Assembly: GCA_026706425.1 (NCBI GenBank)
Contig: JAPOYW010000549.1
Coordinates: 1 to 15,223, forward strand
Length of the DNA stretch: 15,223 nt
Source of the DNA: Gammaproteobacteria bacterium
GTDB lineage: Bacteria > Pseudomonadota > Gammaproteobacteria > Pseudomonadales > Azotimanducaceae
Direction: 5' to 3'
The notes under the pieces were generated by a model, which saw only the letters and a list, made by a program, of their open reading frames with translations, ran no database searches and was not told where the DNA came from. A program made the translations under genes and the position numbers. Every line of letters begins with the position of its first letter. Position 1 is the stretch's first letter. Below, one piece after another: positions 1 to 7,302 of this stretch.

Positions 1-1685
1 AAGCTCTGGAGAGCGTATAGGATGCCATACCTCTCAAGGGCGCCTAGGGTCAGTTCAAGCTGAGGGATGAAGTACCTCGTCGCCTCAGAGAAGCCGAGGA
101 GATTCTCCACATGGTCCGGGTGGATGAGAACCTCGAGGTCGATGTCGGAAACACGGATGGCTCGACGAGCAAATGGCGCGGCGAGGAGTACCACGTCCGA
201 GACGGCAATTGCTGGGCGGAAGCGGTAGGTGGTTCTCTCTCCATTGCCGCGAACTCGTTCTCGAGGTCCAGGACCGACCGCAAGCCAGCCGTGGGGCACG
301 TCCATTGCCAGATCGACCGCGAAGAAATCTCTCTCGACCATCGCTACGGGTTGGGCGGCGTAGTTTGCTCCAGGGAACGGGAGCCATCGTACCCCCGGCA
401 TTAATGCCACGTATCCGTCATCGAAGACCGAGCTCTCAAGCCCCAAGACGTTCAGCCGACTTGCAGCCAACGATTGCGACATGGGGTCGACACTATCGAG
501 GTTCCCGAACCGTGGGTCGGGTAGGCCGTTCGCGCGAATGGCAATCGTCAACTCCGCTTGCGGTGGCGGCTGCGGGTAAACCGTCAGGAAACCGTTCTTG
601 TGTTCGAACGGAACCTGAATGTCATCCAGTCGAACGTCTGAGACCTGGAGACCAGGGTTCAGGCTCAACACGATTGTGTCGCTCTCATTGGGGACGCTTA
701 GATGAAGCTCGACGTCGATTCTCAGGAGTTCCCCTGGTTCGATGAAGACTTCGCCTGCGATGCTTTTCAAGTCGGCCCTCGCGTCATTCCGTTGTGCCTG
801 GTGAGCGGCGGCCCAACCCTCACGCACTTGGACACCGTCAATGGCACCACCGACTAAGAGTCCCAGAACTGTCGAACTAGCCACGACAAGTGCCACTCCG
901 ACGGCAACTGGCGGCAACCGAGAGAGCCGGTCCAGTCGCGGATATAGTGCGCCGACCAAGGTAACGCAGGACAGGGACGCAAGAAGAACACCAATGGAAT
1001 GCACGAGCCCGTTCGAATCTACGAAGTCGACGACGATGTCGGATGCCAAATCGCCTAGCGACCCCGGTCCGAACACGCACTCCTTGAGGTAGAGCGGCAT
1101 GTGAAGCGACAAAGCGAGCGTCCCGCACATTATGGCGACACCGGTTATGGCAACGACTATTCGTATTCGGACGGCAGTTGCGATCAACCCTACCACGGCG
1201 CTCCAGAGAAGCAGCCCAACGGGAGCATGCAAAAAAAGGAAGGCGGCTAGCGAGACAGGCTCGAACGACGAACCAGTCCGCCAACCGACGCGCTCGCCGA
1301 TGACGCCGACCGCCTGTACCATGCCACCGAACACGATGACCGGTAGCCAAGCCACGAACGCAACCGCAATGGACCGTCCGGCTGCAAGCTGCAAGTTAGA
1401 GTAAGGCCGTGCGTCTAGGCACTCCACGATCCCGTCCCGCACATCTCGGACTCGCCCGTCGAAACCGAGAAAGACAACGCCCACCAAGGCGGCCAAGAGC
1501 GCGATACCGCCGACCCCGCTGACTAGGTACCGGGGGTCGATGGTCACGTGTGATGCTGCGGACGGTGTAGACAAATGAAACCAGGTTGCCACGCCGACAA
1601 TGATCGTTGCGCCTGCGACCATCCATGTCCGCATCATCCGAACCAAAGATCGAATCTCACACGTCAGGAATGCCAGAACAGTCAT
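1..1685 (-). CDS. ABC-2 permease-like / M1 aminopeptidase-like fusion membrane protein, 3' end missing
   Basis: The frame is open without a stop from about 1859 to the left edge, and 561 residues remain from the chosen start. Residues about 20-285 hold roughly seven hydrophobic segments (near 20-38, 53-75, 104-127, 145-171, 176-195, 228-249 and 258-284), which fits an ABC-2-type permease. After them a soluble extracytoplasmic region carries patterns seen in the N-terminal part of M1-like domains, such as GLPDPRFGNLD near 388-397, a WLPFPGANY stretch near 434-442, and DFFAVDLAMDVPHGW near 453-467. The HExxH zinc site expected of M1 enzymes would lie beyond the window, so catalytic competence cannot be judged. 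ATG at 1685 was chosen because the MTVLAFLTCEIRSLVR start resembles the cytoplasmic entry of such permeases. ATGs at 1727 and 1751 are alternatives, and no clear ribosome binding site supports any of them. Family assignment is from memory of domain patterns. Confidence 0.72.
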   Translation of the reverse strand, partial: MTVLAFLTCEIRSLVRMMRTWMVAGATIIVGVATWFHLSTPSAASHVTIDPRYLVSGVGGIALLAALVGVVFLGFDGRVRDVRDGIVECLDARPYSNLQLAAGRSIAVAFVAWLPVIVFGGMVQAVGVIGERVGWRTGSSFEPVSLAAFLFLHAPVGLLLWSAVVGLIATAVRIRIVVAITGVAIMCGTLALSLHMPLYLKECVFGPGSLGDLASDIVVDFVDSNGLVHSIGVLLASLSCVTLVGALYPRLDRLSRLPPVAVGVALVVASSTVLGLLVGGAIDGVQVREGWAAAHQAQRNDARADLKSIAGEVFIEPGELLRIDVELHLSVPNESDTIVLSLNPGLQVSDVRLDDIQVPFEHKNGFLTVYPQPPPQAELTIAIRANGLPDPRFGNLDSVDPMSQSLAASRLNVLGLESSVFDDGYVALMPGVRWLPFPGANYAAQPVAMVERDFFAVDLAMDVPHGWLAVGPGPRERVRGNGERTTYRFRPAIAVSDVVLLAAPFARRAIRVSDIDLEVLIHPDHVENLLGFSEATRYFIPQLELTLGALERYGILYALQS

Positions 1686-1908
1686 CCGAGCAATGGCAAA
1701 CCGAATACGACGACGCGTTGCGCGCATCCGGCATTGTCCATCGAGGTCCATCGAGCCAGTTGATCGCCGCCACCCCGCCCCGAGTTTCGCGCACAATGCG
1801 ACCACGCGGTAGCTAACGCCCGGGTCAGGTGGTCTAAGATGCCCTCGCGCTAGAGCGCTTTATATTGCCCAGTTGCGCCCAATGCAAGTGACCGCCCAGA
1901 TTGCTCCG
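1686..1908. other. Spacer between the cysteine-rich gene and the membrane peptidase-like gene
   Basis: No convincing gene is seen here. The frame of the downstream membrane protein stays open up to about 1859, so part of this stretch could encode a longer N-terminus, but the residues are arginine-rich and do not look like a signal or membrane segment. A small self-complementary element, gcgctctagcgc on the minus strand near 1848-1859, could be a weak hairpin after the cysteine-rich gene. It has no U-tract, so it is not called a terminator. Confidence 0.4.
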
Positions 1909-2226
1909 TTACGGCCCTCCGGGATTCGTCCGCTCGCAGTTCGTGTAGCACTTGCCTCGGTTCTCGTGACATATGCCACACTCCAAGCCACCTGGTTCGT
2001 CTTCGCACGGTTTGGTGCAATCGATCTCGCGATCGCACCTTCTGTAACACGCTTGCAGTCTTTCGTTTCCACCACAGCCCATTGGGCACGGATCGCTATA
2101 CGCTGTCACTACCGACATTGCCGGTCGCGCTTCTCCTGTCAGTAGCCTGTCCAGTTCACCGGCCGACGCTTGGGAAGCGCTCAGAAACAACATCGCTACT
2201 ACGAGAACCCATACAGATCGAAACAT
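1909..2226 (-). CDS. Small secreted cysteine-rich protein (ten cysteines in five pairs)
   Basis: This 105-residue protein begins with a clear Sec signal peptide: residues 1-22, hydrophobic core WVLVVAMLFLSA, probable cleavage after ASA. The mature part is about 83 residues. It holds ten cysteines at 47, 51, 60, 64, 70, 74, 83, 86, 93 and 97. They form four CX3C pairs and one CX2C pair, a pattern expected of a disulfide-stapled helical protein or, less likely, a metal-binding one. A GGTGA sequence about 7-8 bases before ATG 2226 is a plausible ribosome binding site. It reads in the same direction as the downstream membrane peptidase-like gene, 223 bases away. I do not recognise the family. The signal peptide and the regular cysteine pairing argue that it is a real gene and not a chance frame. 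Confidence 0.7.
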   Translation of the reverse strand: MFRSVWVLVVAMLFLSASQASAGELDRLLTGEARPAMSVVTAYSDPCPMGCGGNERLQACYRRCDREIDCTKPCEDEPGGLECGICHENRGKCYTNCERTNPGGP

Positions 2227-2383
2227 CCGACTTCACCAATTGGATTGATGAAACCTGTGTACTATCAGGAAACCGACTTGTCAAGCAACATAATCCGTCC
2301 CGAAAGTCCCGAAAGAATCGGGCTGCAGGCCGCGCCGCCGCTGGCTTTCCCGCGCCATCACTACATACCTGCGCCTGTAATGA

Positions 2384-2807
2384 CGGTCTTGGGGGCCGCC
2401 ATTGGGGGATGGTGGGCGGGGAGGTGCCGGTGCCAACGGTCGTCGCGGCCGTGATCCATCATGCGGACTAGTAGGGCCGCGCGCCACACCGGGTGGTCGG
2501 GGCGGACGGGGCACCAACGGCGGGGCGGCGGGAGACGGCGGACAGGTCATCCTCGTCTTCCCGCTCGATGCCGGTACCCGCCGAATCGCCATTTGCCGAG
2601 CGGGTCGAGCGGGTCCGTTCAAAGTGGAAGCGTCCTGGTTCCATCAGAGGACCGGACGGCACGGCTGGCCAACCCGGTTCCCTCGGCACTGTCGTTTGGA
2701 GGCATCTCGATGGCTTCGCTCCGCCAATCATCACCAACGCGCTCCGTAATCTCGGCGTCCAAGCATTGAACAAGCTGCTCGACTCCGGATTGCTCCCGAG
2801 CCCCTGA
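2384..2807 (+). pseudogene. Frame-broken glycine-rich collagen-like protein remnant
   Basis: From about 2384 one frame reads a Gly-X-rich stretch (GDGGRGGAGANGRRG, then GGRGGRGTNGGAAGDGG) leading into QVILVFPLDAGTRRI. The frame then turns into non-repetitive, implausible sequence near 2600. A different frame resumes Gly-rich text (GPDGTAGQPGSLGTVV, near 2645-2693) and ends with a helical tail at a TGA ending about 2807. No single frame keeps the composition, and upstream the glycine-rich frame is closed by a TGA at 2381-2383. I read this as a degraded gene with at least one frameshift. Glycine-rich proteins with a GDGGQVILV-like segment occur in bacteria, but their role is unknown to me. The exact ends are uncertain, and plain GC-rich noise is the alternative. 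Confidence 0.35.
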
Positions 2808-3093
2808 TCCGGCGGTTCAAGGGGTAGCAGACGCTGACGCGTCGCCTCCGGCTCGGCTCTCGCGCTACGCGCCAAGTCCCACGGTCAAGGTCTTCGCGCA
2901 ATTTCCGGTTGCCGGTGCTCTATCGCTGGCAGACTGCCACGCCCCAGCTTTCGCTCGACACCTCCGCTCAACCGCATCCCAAGCGAAGCAGAGTCAGCGT
3001 GCTCAGGGGCGCCGCGCTCCCGCTACTTTCGTCCAGCCACCGTAACCCAGTGTTCCACCATCCAGTAGCACACCGCGACTTTAGCCATTTAAG
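2808..3093. other. Region with no recognisable gene before the integrase
   Basis: Short open frames exist on both strands but overlap each other. None has a signal peptide, a domain or a ribosome binding site that I can support. One plus-strand frame stays open from about 2826 to a stop near 3046, with alanine- and serine-rich composition and no recognised similarity. The stretch lies downstream of the integrase stop codon, where an attachment site might lie, but no tRNA gene or repeat was found. Confidence 0.4.
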
Positions 3094-4266
3094 TCAACCC
3101 TCGCGCCTCTCCTCGAGGCATCCCCGTGATCCTTTGATGCAGTCCGCCCACCGCTGCATGACCGGGCGCCGCTTCTCCAGCAGGTCGTCGCGGGCGTAGG
3201 CGGCCACCGTGGCCGAGCCCTCGACGTGCGCCAGCGCAAACTCCGAGAGCAGCTCGTCCACGTCGTGCTGCCGCGCCCAGTCCTTGAAGCTCGACCGGAA
3301 GCCGTGCCCCGAAGCCCCGATCCCCGCCGCGCGCAGCGCCTGCGTCATCACCGAGTTGCTCATCATCGCCCCCGGACGGCTGCCGGGGAACGCCAGCGCG
3401 CCCCGCGTCGCCTTGCGGGCCTCCGCAAGCAGTTCCAGCGCCTGTCCGGACAGCGGCACCCGGTGGGACTTCGCCGTCTTGGTTGCCTCCGCCGGCTTGA
3501 CCCACACCGCGGCCCCGAAGTCGAACTGGTCCCACGTCGCGCGCCGGACCTCCACCTGCCGGGCCGCCGTCAGCGCCGTGAACCGCATGGCCCGTTTCGT
3601 CGAGGGACGGCAATGGCCCGCGTCGATGCGCGCCAGTGCGCCGCCCACCTCCGACCAGTGCACGGTGTCGTGGTGCTTCGGACCGCCCGCGCGCTTGGGC
3701 AGCCGGCGGCGCACCGTCTCGACGGGGGAACCCTCGGCGCGGAACTCGTTGATCCCGGACCACTCCAGCACCGCCGTGATCGCCGCCCCCGCGACCTTGA
3801 CCGTGGCGTGCTTGCCGTCCAGGGCGATCGGCCGCAGCACCTCGTAGACCGCGGCGCTGCCCACCTTGTCCACCGGCATGCCGCCGATCTTCGGCAGCAC
3901 GTACCGGTCCACCGCCGAGCGCCAGTTGTGCGCCGGGCTGTCCGAGCGCCAGGTGTCACGCTTCTCCGCGAAGCAGACCGCCTCCGCCTTCTCGAAGGTG
4001 GGAACTCTCGAACGGCGGGGATCGCCGCCGGTCCGCGCGATGGCGCGGTTGTCCGCCGCCACCCTACGGGCGTCGGCGAGCTTGACGAGATCGGCGCTGC
4101 CGAGCCCGAGGTCCACGCGGCGGCCGTGAATCATGAGCCGCTGTATCCACTGCCGGGTGCCGCTTTTCCTGACGCGGAGCATCAGGCCGTTGCCGTCCAC
4201 GTAGTTGCCGGGACCGGCGGTGCGCACCATGGCGGCGGAGAGCGCGTTGCGAGACAATCGGGGCAT
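3094..4266 (-). CDS. int: Tyrosine recombinase integrase with N-terminal DUF4102 domain
   Basis: This 390-residue protein has the usual length and layout of prophage/island integrases of the DUF4102 group. An N-terminal arm-binding domain lies at about 1-85 (YVDGNGLMLRV, then GRRVDLGLGSADLVKLADAR). A SAM-like core-binding domain lies at about 88-190, and the catalytic domain at about 200-375. The expected active-site residues are all visible: R236 in TAAR, K266 in TAKSHRVPL, H321 and R324 in GHGFRSSFKDW, H347 in ALAH and the nucleophile Y357 in AAYARDDL. It normally catalyses site-specific integration and excision by strand exchange through a 3'-phosphotyrosine. The ATG at 4266 is preceded by TAGGAAC about nine bases upstream, a fair ribosome binding site. 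No excisionase, tRNA gene or phage structural gene is seen beside it, so which neighbouring segment it mobilised is unknown. Confidence 0.93.
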   Translation of the reverse strand: MPRLSRNALSAAMVRTAGPGNYVDGNGLMLRVRKSGTRQWIQRLMIHGRRVDLGLGSADLVKLADARRVAADNRAIARTGGDPRRSRVPTFEKAEAVCFAEKRDTWRSDSPAHNWRSAVDRYVLPKIGGMPVDKVGSAAVYEVLRPIALDGKHATVKVAGAAITAVLEWSGINEFRAEGSPVETVRRRLPKRAGGPKHHDTVHWSEVGGALARIDAGHCRPSTKRAMRFTALTAARQVEVRRATWDQFDFGAAVWVKPAEATKTAKSHRVPLSGQALELLAEARKATRGALAFPGSRPGAMMSNSVMTQALRAAGIGASGHGFRSSFKDWARQHDVDELLSEFALAHVEGSATVAAYARDDLLEKRRPVMQRWADCIKGSRGCLEERREG

Positions 4267-4492
4267 GGGATCGTTCCTAGAAACCGTGGGAACAAGCCTA
4301 ACATGACCTACATAATGAACACAATGCGCCCCACAAAAAGCGGACGACGGAGCGACACTTCGGGGAACTTCTCAAGCGCCTGTGACCTTATCAAACTGTG
4401 AAGTAATACTTTGTTTATCAGCAAGTTGAAGTACGGATTGACACATCGTGCGCCGTCTTGGACATGGGCCTAGAGGGTTTGTACGCATCTAC
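4267..4492. promoter_or_regulatory. Divergent intergenic region between integrase and maltose-type operon
   Basis: This AT-richer gap separates two divergent transcription units and must hold promoters for both. On the plus strand a perfect -35-like TTGACA at 4438-4443 stands about 17 bases before GACATG, a poor -10, so it is only a candidate. If used, transcription would begin near 4470, which agrees with the ATG at 4493 and not with the GTG at 4448. A near-palindromic AAGTAATACTT lies around 4400-4411. No terminator or tRNA gene is seen. Confidence 0.3.
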
Positions 4493-5842
4493 ATGGAACA
4501 AACCCGTAGGGGCGACCCTAACGCGCCCGATAGGGTGCGCGGTCGCCCGCAACGGATAGGACGGTTCGTTGTGCCTTGGGCGTTATTGACATGGTGCGCG
4601 GTTGCCGCTCGTGCGGTGCTTGTCGCCACTTGGCTCGTGGCGGGCGTACAGTCTCCGGCCGGTGCGGAGCCAGCGCCCCGCACCATCGAAGTCTGGTACT
4701 CCTACACGGCGGATACCCGGGAGGAAGCCGTGTTCCTCGACGCCGTGCAGTCTTTTCGCGCCGCCCGTCCGCACCTCACGGTGAACGCCGAACGCATCCC
4801 CTACGTGGAGAACGTCGTTCAGTTCATCACCGCATCGCAGGGTGGGGAAGCGCCGGACCTCATCCGCATCTCCCACGACGACGTGGGCAAGATCGGCTAC
4901 GTCCGCATCGAGGGACTGCCCCTGCTCGAGGATCTCCGTCCCCACCTGACCCCCGCCCAGCGATTCACCTACGATCCGCGGGGCTTGCAGGCGATGCGCT
5001 ACGAGAACGCGCTATACGGGATTCCCTCGACGGGAAGCTGCCTGGCTCTCATCTACAACAGAACGCTGTTCGACGCCGCAGGCGAGCCCTATCCCCACGA
5101 CGACTGGACCACCGACGATCTGCTCGCGGCAGCGCGCCGGTTGACGCGCGGCGAAGTCCACGGCATGGCCGTGCCGGTCAAGACGTCGTACTGGTGGTTC
5201 GGCTTCCAGACCGGCTACGGGGGCGCGCTTTTTGATGACGAGCACAACCCGACGCTCGACTCGCCCGGCTCTGCGGACGCCTTGGCGTTCTTCCAGGCCT
5301 TGGAGACGGAACACCGGGTGTCGCCCCGGGGAATCAACCCCGAGAGCATGAAGACCCGCTTCAGTCAGAACCGGGTTGCCATGATCCTGGACGGCCCCTG
5401 GAACTGGGGCGACTATCTCGACGCCGGTGTCGACATCGGCATTGCGACGCTGCCTGTCGTCGCCGAGACCGGGCTGCGCATGGCGCCGCAGCTCAGCTAC
5501 CACGGCTGGGCGATCTCGAAACAAAGCGCGGTGAAAGTCGAGGCCTTCGAGCTGGCGCTCTGGCTCAACTCGCCCGGTGTGCAACGTCGGTTCACGGAGG
5601 CCACCTACTCGCCGCCCACCCATCTGTCGTTGGTGTCGGATCCGTCCACCTTCGACGACGCGGCCGCCGCCGGGTTCCTGCGCCAGACCGAGAGCTGCGT
5701 GCCCGCGCCCACGATTCGGGGCGTCTCGTTGATCTTCGAGCCGCTCGACACGGCACTCCAGCTTGTCTATGAAGGCGAGATGCGACCGGCCGAGGCCCTT
5801 GCGGCCGCCAACGCCGAACTCGCTGCCAAGATGCGCGAATGA
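4493..5842 (+). CDS. malE: Maltose/maltodextrin-type ABC transporter substrate-binding protein
   Basis: Periplasmic binding protein of a carbohydrate ABC importer, 449 residues from the chosen ATG. An arginine-rich N-region is followed by a hydrophobic segment (about 26-52) and a probable signal cleavage after AGA (residue 58), so it is exported. The mature part starts EVWYSYT and keeps marks of the MalE-like family 1 extracellular solute-binding fold. These include the APDLIRISHDDVGKIG segment, YGIPSTGSCLALIYNRTLF, GFQTGYGGALF and the DGPWNWGDY motif equivalent to NGPW in MalE. The start is uncertain. GTG 4448 has no ribosome binding site, ATG 4493 has GAGGG rather far upstream, and GTG 4572 has TAGGA nine bases upstream but leaves a signal peptide almost without positive charge. 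It is the first gene of the operon, and its stop overlaps the next start as ATGA. The exact sugar is inferred and not shown. Confidence 0.88.
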   Translation: MEQTRRGDPNAPDRVRGRPQRIGRFVVPWALLTWCAVAARAVLVATWLVAGVQSPAGAEPAPRTIEVWYSYTADTREEAVFLDAVQSFRAARPHLTVNAERIPYVENVVQFITASQGGEAPDLIRISHDDVGKIGYVRIEGLPLLEDLRPHLTPAQRFTYDPRGLQAMRYENALYGIPSTGSCLALIYNRTLFDAAGEPYPHDDWTTDDLLAAARRLTRGEVHGMAVPVKTSYWWFGFQTGYGGALFDDEHNPTLDSPGSADALAFFQALETEHRVSPRGINPESMKTRFSQNRVAMILDGPWNWGDYLDAGVDIGIATLPVVAETGLRMAPQLSYHGWAISKQSAVKVEAFELALWLNSPGVQRRFTEATYSPPTHLSLVSDPSTFDDAAAAGFLRQTESCVPAPTIRGVSLIFEPLDTALQLVYEGEMRPAEALAAANAELAAKMRE

Positions 5843-7302
5843 GGCCCCACCACCAGATCGTCTCGGTATTTGCGGCGTTGGCCGCCCCGGCTTTCGCCCA
5901 GGAGGCTCCTGACGTCGTGGTTCGCGACGACCTCGCGGAGTACCGGCGCATCCACATCGATGTCACGTTGCCTTCGTCACACGAACGGCGGGCTGTCCAA
6001 ATTTGGATTGCGGGAGCGCCGTTCGAGTCGCTGCGGGATGCCGAAGTGCACTCGGCCATCCGGATCGGCGATACATCCGCGTTGAGCCGCACGCCGATCG
6101 AGGAAGCCTACGATGCCTGCTGGAGCGATGGACTGCCAATCCACCGCGACGGGTCCGGCGAATCGGTCCTCGATGCCAACACGGCAGCGTTCTCCTGTGC
6201 CTTGTCCGGCATGGTTCCCGGCGTCGAACACTGGATCGCCGTGGTTTCGGTGAATGCGCGGGGCGATCCGCTCCACGCAGTCGTTTCGGTCCCGGGGCGC
6301 ACCGATGCCCTGGACCAACGCACGCCGCCGCCGGATACCCGTCCCGTGTTGTTCGCACTCGGCGCCATCGTGCTGTCCCTGGTCGTGCTGCTCACCTACT
6401 TGCGCTGGCGCGACGCCACCCAAGGCCGGCGCGGCGCGCGATTGGCCCACCTCTACGTCGCGCCGGCGGTCATCGCGTTGGCCGTGTTGACCTTCTACCC
6501 GGTCGCCTACGGCATGTGGTTGGCGTTCACGGACGCGCACCAGTCCCATCTCGGCGACCAGAGCTGGGTAGGGCTCGCGAACTTCGGGACGATCTTCGTA
6601 ACCCCGGGCGTCGCCCGGGTATCGCTGTTCACGTTGGTCTGGGCCGTCGCGAACGTGTCGATGCACGTCTGCTTGGGATTGCTGATCGCCACCGCGCTCA
6701 CCCAGCCCGGACTGAAGGGTCGTACGGTCTACCGGACGTTGCTGCTCTTGCCCTGGGCCATACCCGGCTACATCTCGGTGCTGGCTTGGCGCGGCATGCT
6801 CGAACCGGCCGGTCTCCTCAATGCGGTTCTCGGCACCGATCTCGACTGGCTGGCCCAGCCGGGTGCTGCGCGGACGCTGGTGATCCTGGTGAACATCTGG
6901 CTCGGGGTGCCCTTCATGATGATGGCGCTCTCCGGGGCATTGCAGAGCGTGCCCCAGGAGATGATGGAGGCGGCGGAGGTGGACGGCGTCGGTCGCTGGC
7001 GCCAGTTCAGGCATCTCACGCTGCCGAGTCTCAAGAGTGTTGTGGTGCCGCTGTCCCTGCTCGGATTCATCTGGACCATCAACATGTTCCACGTGATCTA
7101 CCTGATGACCCGTGGTGCCCCCTACGTGGGCTTCGGCGAGCCCGGCGCCACCGACATCCTCATCACCTACGTCTACGACGTGGCGTTCGAGTACGGCAAC
7201 TACGGCGTGGCCGCCGCCTGGTCGGTGGCGATCTTTCTGATCCTGCTGGGCTTTTCCTGGTTCTACCTGAAGAAAACCCGTGCACTGGAAGCGATTGCGT
7301 GA
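5839..7302 (+). CDS. malF: MalF-like sugar ABC permease with N-terminal periplasmic domain
   Basis: Inner-membrane permease subunit, 487 residues. The permease core covers about 165-487, with helices near 168-188, 204-227, 262-285, 300-318, 345-368, 403-424 and 459-477. The ATPase-coupling EAA loop is at about 378-397 (EAAEVDGVGRWRQFRHLTLP). Unusually, the protein opens with a cleavable-looking signal peptide (1-20, cleavage after AFA). A soluble domain of about 145 residues follows, whose VPGVEHWIAVVSVNARGDP stretch (127-143) resembles the end of a fibronectin type III fold. E. coli MalF instead carries its large periplasmic domain as a loop between helices 3 and 4. The ATG overlaps the stop of the binding-protein gene (ATGA), and its own TGA overlaps the next GTG, implying coupled translation. 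It should form the channel with the MalG-like partner. Confidence 0.92.
   Translation: MRPHHQIVSVFAALAAPAFAQEAPDVVVRDDLAEYRRIHIDVTLPSSHERRAVQIWIAGAPFESLRDAEVHSAIRIGDTSALSRTPIEEAYDACWSDGLPIHRDGSGESVLDANTAAFSCALSGMVPGVEHWIAVVSVNARGDPLHAVVSVPGRTDALDQRTPPPDTRPVLFALGAIVLSLVVLLTYLRWRDATQGRRGARLAHLYVAPAVIALAVLTFYPVAYGMWLAFTDAHQSHLGDQSWVGLANFGTIFVTPGVARVSLFTLVWAVANVSMHVCLGLLIATALTQPGLKGRTVYRTLLLLPWAIPGYISVLAWRGMLEPAGLLNAVLGTDLDWLAQPGAARTLVILVNIWLGVPFMMMALSGALQSVPQEMMEAAEVDGVGRWRQFRHLTLPSLKSVVVPLSLLGFIWTINMFHVIYLMTRGAPYVGFGEPGATDILITYVYDVAFEYGNYGVAAAWSVAIFLILLGFSWFYLKKTRALEAIA

Noticed and set aside
877..1350. A 157-residue minus-strand frame rich in arginine
   Set aside because: It is an out-of-frame shadow of the membrane peptidase-like gene, whose frame has proper membrane segments across the same bases.
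2468..2875. A 135-residue minus-strand frame in the glycine-rich region
   Set aside because: No signal, domain or start context, and its proline/arginine-rich content is what antisense of Gly-rich DNA gives.
3226..4401. A 391-residue plus-strand frame opposite the integrase
   Set aside because: It is an antisense shadow of the integrase, with biased composition and no domains. The integrase on the other strand has all catalytic residues.
2808..4492. A tRNA gene or attachment site beside the integrase
   Set aside because: I looked for a T-arm-like GGTTCGA-N-TCC sequence and for matching direct repeats and found none that I could support by eye.
5977..7092. A 371-residue minus-strand frame opposite malF
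   Set aside because: Its composition (Gln, His, Arg-rich) is that of an antisense frame, and malF is unmistakable on the plus strand.
6003..7298. A long plus-strand frame running upstream of, and continuous with, the malG frame, apparently giving an 858-residue protein
   Set aside because: Within this stretch the malF frame has clear permease coding text, while this frame gives arginine/histidine-rich nonsense typical of an off-frame reading of GC-rich DNA. The real gene starts at the GTG overlapping the malF stop.
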